Assembly (NCBI RefSeq): GCF_038396675.1
Contig: NC_088927.1
Span: forward strand, 40,962,001 to 41,026,000
Reading direction: 5' to 3'
DNA length: 64,000 nt
Source: Hydra vulgaris
Lineage: Eukaryota > Cnidaria > Hydrozoa > Anthoathecata > Hydridae
Both the position numbers and the translations under genes were made by a program. The number at the start of each line of letters is the position of its first letter. Position 1 is the first letter of the stretch. Positions 58,020-64,000 of the stretch are shown here, in pieces. The notes under the pieces are model-generated. The model was not told the origin of the DNA. It saw only the letters and a program-made list of their open reading frames with translations, and did not search any database.

Positions 58020-58993
58020 TATACTTTCTATATTAATCGTTACCTTGAAGTTTTTGACTGCGTCAGTATTTATCTTGTTAGCATTTACAGAGTACAAGTC
58101 TCCTTGATTTAACTTTGCACGAGGATTTTCGGATTCATTGATATCTTTGTAAATTGTATTAATTGGTTTCGTATAGATTTGTTCATTTCTCTGGTAATTC
58201 TCTTGATGTGTTGTTGTATTCTGTTCTTTTTTTATCTTACTTTTACAGACTGTTGCAAAATGTCCAATTTTCCTGCAGGAGTAGCAAGTTTTCCCTAAAG
58301 CTAAACACGCATTAGTGTGCGGGAATTCAGTTCGTATCGATAACAAATTTTTTTTAGTGACTTATTTATAATCTCATGTGGTTCTTTACTGATTAGTGGT
58401 AAGTTTGTTTTCTTGACTGTATTTACTTCGCTTTGTTTTTTCGTTTCTTTCTCCAGTTCTTCAATTTGATTGTCCATGAGTTCGAACGTTTTTGCAGTAG
58501 TTAACAAATCTTGTAAAGTTTTGTTAGGATTTTGAAAACTGTATTTACGAAGTTTTGAAATATTTGTACTAAGCTTAATTTGTTGTTTAATTTCTTTATC
58601 TTTATCGGCAAACTCGTATTTAAGAGCTTGTTTGTGTAATCGAACGAAAAACTGCTGAGTGGTTTCATCTGTACGTTGTGCCATTTTACGGAAGATAAAA
58701 ATTTCATGGCTCGGGTTTTTTTGGGGTTTGAAGTATTCATTAAAAGCTTATACAGCTTGCTGGTATGTGATCAGCGTATCTTGCGGTAAAATGTTTTCAT
58801 AAATTTCGTTAGTGTTATCTCCAATTAAAGTAAGAAGTAACGAAAATTTTTGCTTTTCATCCGTAATTATGAGTGAATCGCAAAGTAACTCGAATCGTTT
58901 AATGTAGCGTTTCCAGCTAGAAAATAACTTACTCACATCTTCCGTACATAAAAATGGTGAAAAGTTTAGTAGATTAAGGTTTTTTATAGACAT
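58020..58993 (-). pseudogene. Gypsy gag remnant with zinc knuckle
   Basis: The ATG at 58993 opens MSIKNLNLLNFSPFL and a capsid-like helical region (SWKRYIKRFELLCDSLIITD) that breaks near 58748. The next frame (58301-58684) carries TDETTQQFFVRLHKQALKYE and a Lys/Glu-rich coil. A third frame has the knuckle CYSCRKIGHFATVC (C-x2-C-x4-H-x4-C, about 58250-58290) and then protease N-terminal sequence (VTINIESIPIT) up to the MITE. Two frameshifts break it. Gag forms the particle that packages element RNA. Confidence 0.82.
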
Positions 58994-59033
58994 GGTAAAT
59001 ATAATGTTTATCTAAATCCTCTTTTTTTTTTTT

Positions 59034-59046
59034 ATCTTCGTCGCCA
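59034..59046 (-). other. Candidate primer binding site
   Basis: On the element strand tggcgacgaagat lies three bases inside the 5' LTR. The leading TGG is what a tRNA 3' CCA would pair with. The tRNA is not identified. Confidence 0.6.
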
Positions 59047-59049
59047 ATA

Positions 59050-59213
59050 TGATAAGGTAAAACAACCTTTACTAACGCTTACTTTTATATAATAATCTTT
59101 TACAAAATTACATTAACATAAATATAGTTTTCTTAAGATTTCCATCGCGGAGCACATTCTTACAATCTTTTGTAAGAATGTGCTGCGATAAGCACAATCT
59201 TACGTCTCTTTCT
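59050..59213 (-). repeat. 5' LTR (right copy) with inserted hairpin
   Basis: It matches the left LTR through about 59132. It then has about 50 extra bases, including the hairpin gcacattcttacaa...ttgtaagaatgtgc (about 59153-59184), before matching again at aatcttac. The hairpin is therefore younger than the element or was lost from the other LTR. Confidence 0.65.
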
Positions 59214-59690
59214 ATAGAGTTTGACATTCAATGTAGGACTAGCATTATTGATTGTGTTTTTTTATGGCAGAATTGATAATACAAAAGTTCAATTAATAGT
59301 TGAAAGTTCGACTAAATATTATCCTGCTACAATCAAAGAGAAACATTATGCAAAATGTCAAGAGCCCGGTGGTAGGTATCTTTTTCATTTCACACCTTGA
59401 AAAAGTTCGAAAACATACGAAACACGCTGAAGTAATTGCTCACATTGTTTATGAATTTTTTTAAAAATTATGGTACCAATAAAAGCCGAAAGGTGATAGG
59501 TAGTTATTCCACTAGTGTTAACACAGGGTGGTTATGCAAAGCAATACATTGGCTAGAAGTGAAATTGGGCCAGTTAATCATTCCAGATAGTTATCAACTA
59601 CCTACAAACTTTGAATACATGACTCGGGTCTCAAAACATGAAAAAAGGCGAGAATTTAAAAAATTCAAAAATTAATAATTGAGTTCTTTG

Positions 59691-61078
59691 TGGGAGTTTA
59701 TATGCCAATGTCGTTTAAAATTTCAATTTAGTACTTTTAGTACGGGAAAAAATATTCACATAAAAACTATGGACATGAACATATATTTACTGGAATCAAC
59801 TTCTTATAAATTACTGTTATTTAAACTAAAAAGTCTTTTTTAGTTTAAATAAAACATTTTTCAGGGTAAATAACATCAAACTTTTAAACTTCTTTTAAGT
59901 ATAAAATACAAAATAAAAAGTTATTTTTACTTTTGAAATAAAAAATATAAATATAAAATTATATGCAATTTAATATTATTTAGAAAAAAACACTTTGTTT
60001 ACAAAAAAGTTATGAAAATTTTATTGCCATTTTTGTTGTTGTTTTAAGTCACTTTACGATGTTTATGAATTACACGCAATTCGCTTTGATTGCCCAAAAA
60101 ACTAAGTGTTATAGTTATTATTTTCTTCAAAAAGTTGTTTCTGAAGAGTATCGAAGAAACTCATTTTTTGTCTTTGGTACAATTCGTAACAACAAAGATT
60201 TTAAACAGGTAATTACTATATCAAGAACGTACACTGCGCTTAGCTACTTAAAAACTGTAGTTAACCAATCATATCGTTGCTGTATGCCTTTTAAGCTCTA
60301 CTGAGTGTTGTTTTGCCTTTTTATTTATTTATTTATTTTTTTGATTTGCTCTACTTCACGTTGTCATTCCTCTTAAGTGTAAGTTGTTTCAAAACAACTT
60401 AAATTTATTTAAATATATACTAAATTTAAAAATATTTTTCTCTCTAATTTCACCAACAAACGATAGAAACTTCCCGACAGAAACACAATACTCAGTTTCT
60501 AAAGAGTTTAACTTAAATTTCAAGAGTTTAATTTAAAATTCTACATGTAAAAAAAGAAAATAAAATAAGAAAAATTATAATTAAAAAAAAAAAAAAATTA
60601 AAAAGCTATATTTAATCTTTTTAAAAAATTAAAAAAAATATTTAAATATAATTTTTTTAATAAAAACTAAATTTGAATTGATAAAAAATTATAAAATGTT
60701 TGATTCAAAAGCTAAATAAATTGAATAATCTTTTTTGAGAAAAAAGTTAAGAAATTTTTGATTCGGTTCAGACAATGTCTGCATGATGTAAAATAAGGTT
60801 TTTTAATTTATTTAGTTTTTGAATCATAAACATTTTATAATTTTTTTTTAAATTAAAATTTAGTTTTTATTTAAAAAAATTTATATTTGTATAGATACAT
60901 GTACTAAATGTATCATTTGTTTTTTTTTTCGTTTAAATTCCATGCTATAACACGAATTATATTGATTTGCAAGCTCAATTAAATTGGATGCTATAACATA
61001 AATACACTCATGTAAGTTACGTCGATTCGCTTCTTGATAGTTCCTTTGCACTGCGGTTTACACGATAATTGACGTGTT
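59691..61078. other. Gene-free AT-rich stretch 3' of GPCR-2
   Basis: A hairpin at 59818-59852 (ttatttaaactaaaaa and complement) and long A/T runs are present. A frame at 60059-60304 (81 codons, Tyr/Cys-rich) has no motif; it may be chance. Confidence 0.45.
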
Positions 61079-61079
61079 T

Positions 61080-62234
61080 TTATTTAGAATCAGAAAAATA
61101 ATTTCTTAAAAATCTACAGAGTAATAACTTTTTAAACTCTAGACGAAATGTTCGACTTACGTATGCGTAAAGAAACGGATTAACTGTAGAATTTGGATAT
61201 GTTAAAAAGTTACAAATGTCGAATAATACTTTGTAATAACATTTTGGGCACATGCCAACCAAAAGCCACTGTGCATTAAGAGGTAACCCAGTAATTACAA
61301 AAGCTGATATTATGCTTGCAATCATACGCAAAGCTTTTTTATGTCTAAGTATTCTCTTTCGTTTCTTTATTAAATCTAGATTTTTTTGCATATCGGCGGC
61401 ATTATATGGCATTTTATCGGACAATGGAAATAACTGTGTCCATTTAGTCGTTTCTGCAGAAAATTTATTTTCTTCATTTAGAGCATGGTAAAATTTAGGT
61501 ACTTCATAGAGTTGTTGCCTTACAATAAAATACATTTTCCAGTATGTTATAATTACAATACCGAGCGGTAAAAAGTATCCTATTACTGAAGTTGTAATAA
61601 AAGCGTATCTTTTAAAGTCAAAATCGTGACCTTTAGAAAACTGCTTGTAGCATTGTTTATTATCTAAGTTTTCTTTTCTCACTATATGCTTGTAAATGTT
61701 AATATATGGTACCCATATTATCACAGCTATTAACCACACTGTGAATAATTTAATAATGACTTTTGATGTTTTTTGGTGTAATCGATGTTTCATTGGAGAT
61801 TTTATTGAAAGATACCGATCAAAATTAATTAAAACAATATGATTTATTGAAGACTGGATTGAAACGTAGTCTAAAACAAGTGCCACATTGCAAAATTCTT
61901 TTCCAAGAGGCCAGAACCCCAAAGACATTTCCATAATGTTCATGGTTACAGGAAAAAATCCAATAAACATATCTGTAAATGCCAATGAAAGTATTGGAAC
62001 ATTTGATAAGCTTCTAATTTTTTTGTTTCTAAAATAAGCCAAAATAATCAAAAGATTTCCAGCTATTGTTATAATGCTAAGAAATGCGCCACCGATCATT
62101 GCAGGTAGAAAAAATGACAATGCTTTAACGGGTGGCAATGAACTGTCAGAACTAGGTGTAGTACTATTAAAGTATGAAGTTGGTATAGCATTATCAAAGA
62201 CATTGTTTGGCAACGTGTGCAATGAAGGTCTCAT
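61080..62234 (-). CDS. Class A G-protein-coupled receptor, muscarinic/amine-like (GPCR-2)
   Basis: An intact single-exon receptor of 384 residues, clearly paralogous to GPCR-1. Landmarks: a Ser/Thr-rich N-terminus with NST at 23-25, GN at 59-60, LAFTD with D88 (2.50), C115 and C195 for the outer disulphide, D122-Y123 (3.32-3.33), DRY 139-141, P223 (5.50), a third inner loop (about 242-298) unlike that of GPCR-1, P318 (6.50), N320 (6.52) and NPFLY 352-356. The toggle Trp6.48 is Gly316. The block KRILRHKKALRMIASII before TM6 is nearly the same in both receptors and probably contacts the G protein. By the binding residues, a small amine or acetylcholine-like ligand is likely; this is inference. 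The chosen ATG follows a good splice-acceptor-like site by 16 bases. Confidence 0.93.
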   Translation of the reverse strand: MRPSLHTLPNNVFDNAIPTSYFNSTTPSSDSSLPPVKALSFFLPAMIGGAFLSIITIAGNLLIILAYFRNKKIRSLSNVPILSLAFTDMFIGFFPVTMNIMEMSLGFWPLGKEFCNVALVLDYVSIQSSINHIVLINFDRYLSIKSPMKHRLHQKTSKVIIKLFTVWLIAVIIWVPYINIYKHIVRKENLDNKQCYKQFSKGHDFDFKRYAFITTSVIGYFLPLGIVIITYWKMYFIVRQQLYEVPKFYHALNEENKFSAETTKWTQLFPLSDKMPYNAADMQKNLDLIKKRKRILRHKKALRMIASIISAFVITGLPLNAQWLLVGMCPKCYYKVLFDICNFLTYPNSTVNPFLYAYVSRTFRLEFKKLLLCRFLRNYFSDSK

Positions 62235-62250
62235 TGTTGGATCAAGTTAT

Positions 62251-62264
62251 CTGAAAAAAAAAAG
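62251..62264 (-). promoter_or_regulatory. Splice acceptor just upstream of the GPCR-2 start
   Basis: On the minus strand a run of pyrimidines (ttttttttttcag) ends 16 bases before the ATG. It fits a 3' splice site, either of a 5' UTR intron or for spliced-leader trans-splicing, which is known in Hydra. Confidence 0.5.
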
Positions 62265-62565
62265 TATAATGTTTAGTATAGTACTGTATAACTATTGAAT
62301 GTTAATTTAGAATAGCAATTATTTGAAAAGATACTTATTTGAAAACTATACAATAAGAAATAAATAAAAACGTAAAATAATATAACTGTTACCTCATAAC
62401 AACAAAAAAATCAGACGTTATAAACATTGCATAGACTAAAAGTTTAATATTTAACTAAGTACCTAAGTATTACGTACTCCCCCCTCCCCTCCCCTCGTTT
62501 CGTTTTTTTAAATTTTAAAGTTTACTTAAACTTCTCCCTATTCAAGTTATTTTGCGTTTAGTTAA
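62265..62565. other. Short gene-free stretch between GPCR-2 and the THAP relic
   Basis: Holds a C-rich patch (62477-62497) and otherwise A/T sequence; it may include part of the GPCR-2 promoter or intron. Confidence 0.4.
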
Positions 62566-62569
62566 AATA

Positions 62570-63066
62570 CTATCTAATATTAAAGCTACTATTTATATCC
62601 ACCTGGCAATCATTACTCTCTGTTGTTTCTAAAATAACACTATTAATATAAATTTCGTTACTATTAGCAGCAACATTATTGTTATCACTTATATCCGAAT
62701 GGAAATCGATGTGATGGTGACTGCCTGTTTCTGAAACTTTTTTAATGAGTCTCTTTTTATGTGTTTGTGGCGATATAGAACTAAACTTTCTTTTGACTTT
62801 TGGTTTTGAATCAATAATAATAGATGGCACAGAAAAAGGTTTTAATTTAGGCTTGTTATTAAAATTGGATATACTGTAATCTGAAGGTAAAAAGTGATCA
62901 CTACATATCCGGCTGTGCTCAGTAGGAATAAATGTTTCACGTTTTATAGCAACAATTCACTTTTTACAGAGTTTGCTATTATTAATTGGAAATTTAAGAA
63001 ATGCTCTGATGTCGTTTTTCATTGCTCTATTTGTGCAACCAAAAGTTTTGCTGCAGCACAAGAATT
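62570..63066 (-). pseudogene. THAP-domain protein, N-terminal fragment with one stop
   Basis: On the minus strand, CCSKTFGCTNRAMKNDIRAF leads to LKFPINNSKLCKK, a stop where the conserved Trp should be, then IVAIKRETFIPTEHSRICSD and HFLPSDYSIS, then LKPFSVPSI. This is the C2CH zinc-binding THAP pattern (C-C ... W ... C-x2-H, ...VP). The open tail (62570-62830) is basic then Asn/Ser-rich with no domain. THAP domains bind DNA in cellular regulators and in P-element- and Kolobok-type transposases; which of these this was cannot be told. The Trp-to-stop change suggests it is dead. Confidence 0.7.
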
Positions 63067-63109
63067 AACCATGATTTATAAACTTTGAATATTAAATTTG
63101 AATATTATT

Positions 63110-64000
63110 CGATCCAAACAACCGTGATTTACTATTTTTTAAATTTGCCCCCCATAATGGCCGATTTTTGCTTCAAAAAATACGCGGAAGTTAGACATCT
63201 AGTTATTTTTAATATATCATTAATACCATCAACTTGTGTCACTGACGTTTGACCTTAAAACACTTTTTACTGCATATAATAGAATGCCCAGATATAAAAA
63301 AAGAAAATAAACTAAAAAAATTTGAAAAAATTTAAAAAAAAATTTTTACGGGCTTAATAAACCATGTTGGGACCGAAATACCCCAATTACTGTTTCCTTA
63401 ATAAATGAACCATATTTACCCATTGAATAAAATTTTACAAAAAGTTTTGTTATGTTAGTTCTAAGACCAAAATTTCAAAAAATACGAAGTAAAAAACTTT
63501 CATTTTAGTTCAGGTTGTAGATCAAACCTAAACGAATAACTTGGAAAATTTTTAGGTCAAACTGTAAAACCTAGGAAATTTTAATCTGGAAACGGTGACT
63601 AAAAATAGACAAAAATCAAAAACTGAGAAAAACAAAAATAAGAAAATAAATAGAAAATAACAAGCATCAAAATAACATCTCACATAAAAAAATCAATATG
63701 TTCCAGTCATGTAAGACTCATAGTCATTTGTGTTCATCAATAAAACCCTTTCTTTTAGCTCGTAAAACTTTTCTTTGCTTTTTACAAAAACAACTTGACT
63801 TCTTGTTAGCTTTTTTTATTCTACATATATCTCGTTTTGGACCATTTATGCAAAATGAAGCTCCAGGAGTAATGTTTAAAAAATTAAATACATTATGAAG
63901 CCCATTAAAACCATCATTAAAATGAATAATTGCTCAACAAACACCAATTTTAATTATTTTTTGACTGCAATATTGACTTTTAGGGCATCGAGACCAAATC
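63110..64000. other. Gene-free AT-rich end of window
   Basis: A small frame at 63698-63898 has no motif. No repeat boundary or RNA gene was recognised. Confidence 0.4.

Larger units (their letters stand above)
54394..59213 (-). mobile_element. Gypsy-type LTR retrotransposon, degraded
   Basis: Flanking direct repeats of about 85 matching bases begin tgatgaagtaaaacaacc (54394) and tgataaggtaaaacaacc (59050). Between them, on the minus strand, lie gag, a zinc knuckle, protease, reverse transcriptase, RNase H region and integrase in Gypsy order. GAGTT precedes the left repeat (54389-54393) and follows the right one, in keeping with a 5-bp target duplication. Many stops, a MITE and two palindromes interrupt the coding. 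Confidence 0.85.
53430..59690 (+). pseudogene. Repeat-family protein gene split by a Gypsy element
   Basis: The 5' part shows CNCRVITCQEKNCSSEYNDD and AHINCIM (53490-53570), then MCRQMKFRNVCEDKRISNIA, FWETAAIATAAWMDAGIIKE and STMLVID-x-NKVKRV (54200-54390). The 3' part, beyond the Gypsy element, shows FYGRIDNTKVQLIVESSTKY, KEKHYAKCQEPGGRYLFHFT (59270-59400), SVNTGWLCKAIHWLEVKLGQ and YQLPTNFEYMTRVSKHEKRR (59510-59660). The two parts fit head to tail as one member of a multi-copy invertebrate family that I have seen repeated in cnidarian and insect genomes; the function is unknown to me. The region includes 4.8 kb of inserted DNA at about 54394-59213. Several frameshifts exist besides the insertion. 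Confidence 0.55.

Noticed and set aside
61079-61084. AATAAA as the GPCR-2 polyadenylation signal
   Set aside because: It overlaps the stop codon itself, leaving no 3' UTR; a later signal is more likely but cannot be chosen in this A/T-rich sequence.

Overview
The window looks like a piece of a cnidarian genome, most probably Hydra or a close relative. This is inferred from several things: very high A+T content; long (TA)n tracts; intronless cnidarian-style amine-type G-protein-coupled receptors; a dense graveyard of CR1/Jockey-like LINEs, pogo and Mutator/Kolobok-type transposons, Gypsy, tRNA-derived SINEs and MITEs; and a likely splice acceptor a few bases before a receptor start codon. Nothing here is bacterial: there are no operons, and most recognisable coding matter is broken by stops and frameshifts.

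Only two genes look intact. Both lie on the minus strand and encode related single-exon class A receptors: GPCR-1 at 5405-6631 and GPCR-2 at 61080-62234. They share the muscarinic-type binding residues Asp3.32, Tyr3.33 and Asn6.52 but lack the toggle Trp6.48. They sit about 55 kb apart near opposite ends of the window, and the sequence between them is almost wholly mobile-element debris.

Layout: 1-5300 holds hairpins, a TA tract, a GC-rich imperfect tandem repeat and a degraded coding scrap. 5324-6853 is GPCR-1 with a TA tract just upstream. 7883-8788 is a TA-flanked terminal-inverted-repeat element. 8890-9690 and 14170-15460 are dead LINEs, with a hAT-like element that contains a SINE (12207-13204) and a 212-bp nested palindrome (13538-13749) between them. 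15735-16918 is a truncated pogo-like element. 18630-18819 is a SINE. 21440-22300 has two opposed arrays of a 12-bp motif around an exon-like core. 24700-28540 holds two copies of one LINE family, one split by a 756-bp MITE with a TATA duplication. 29100-31060 carries a Cys-rich repeat-family pseudogene and a LINE scrap, both on the minus strand. 31930-35060 holds two invertebrate repeat-family pseudogenes in tandem. 37380-40520 is a composite Mutator-type gene with transposase, SWIM, Ulp1-like protease and PHD parts, itself interrupted by a SINE. 43190-44940 is a second pogo relic. 46110-48060 is another LINE. 48651-51474 is a nearly full-length transposon with matching terminal repeats and TTAA duplications. 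53430-59690 is a repeat-family gene split by a Gypsy retrotransposon, which itself carries a 213-bp MITE. 62570-63066 is a THAP-domain pseudogene just upstream of GPCR-2.

A recurring theme is short, nearly perfect inverted duplications with tiny loops, about ten in the window. Two lie inside the Gypsy coding region, where one arm is (or may be) native coding sequence. This suggests a snap-back duplication process as well as ordinary transposon termini. All family names rest on motif recognition by eye; no database search was run.
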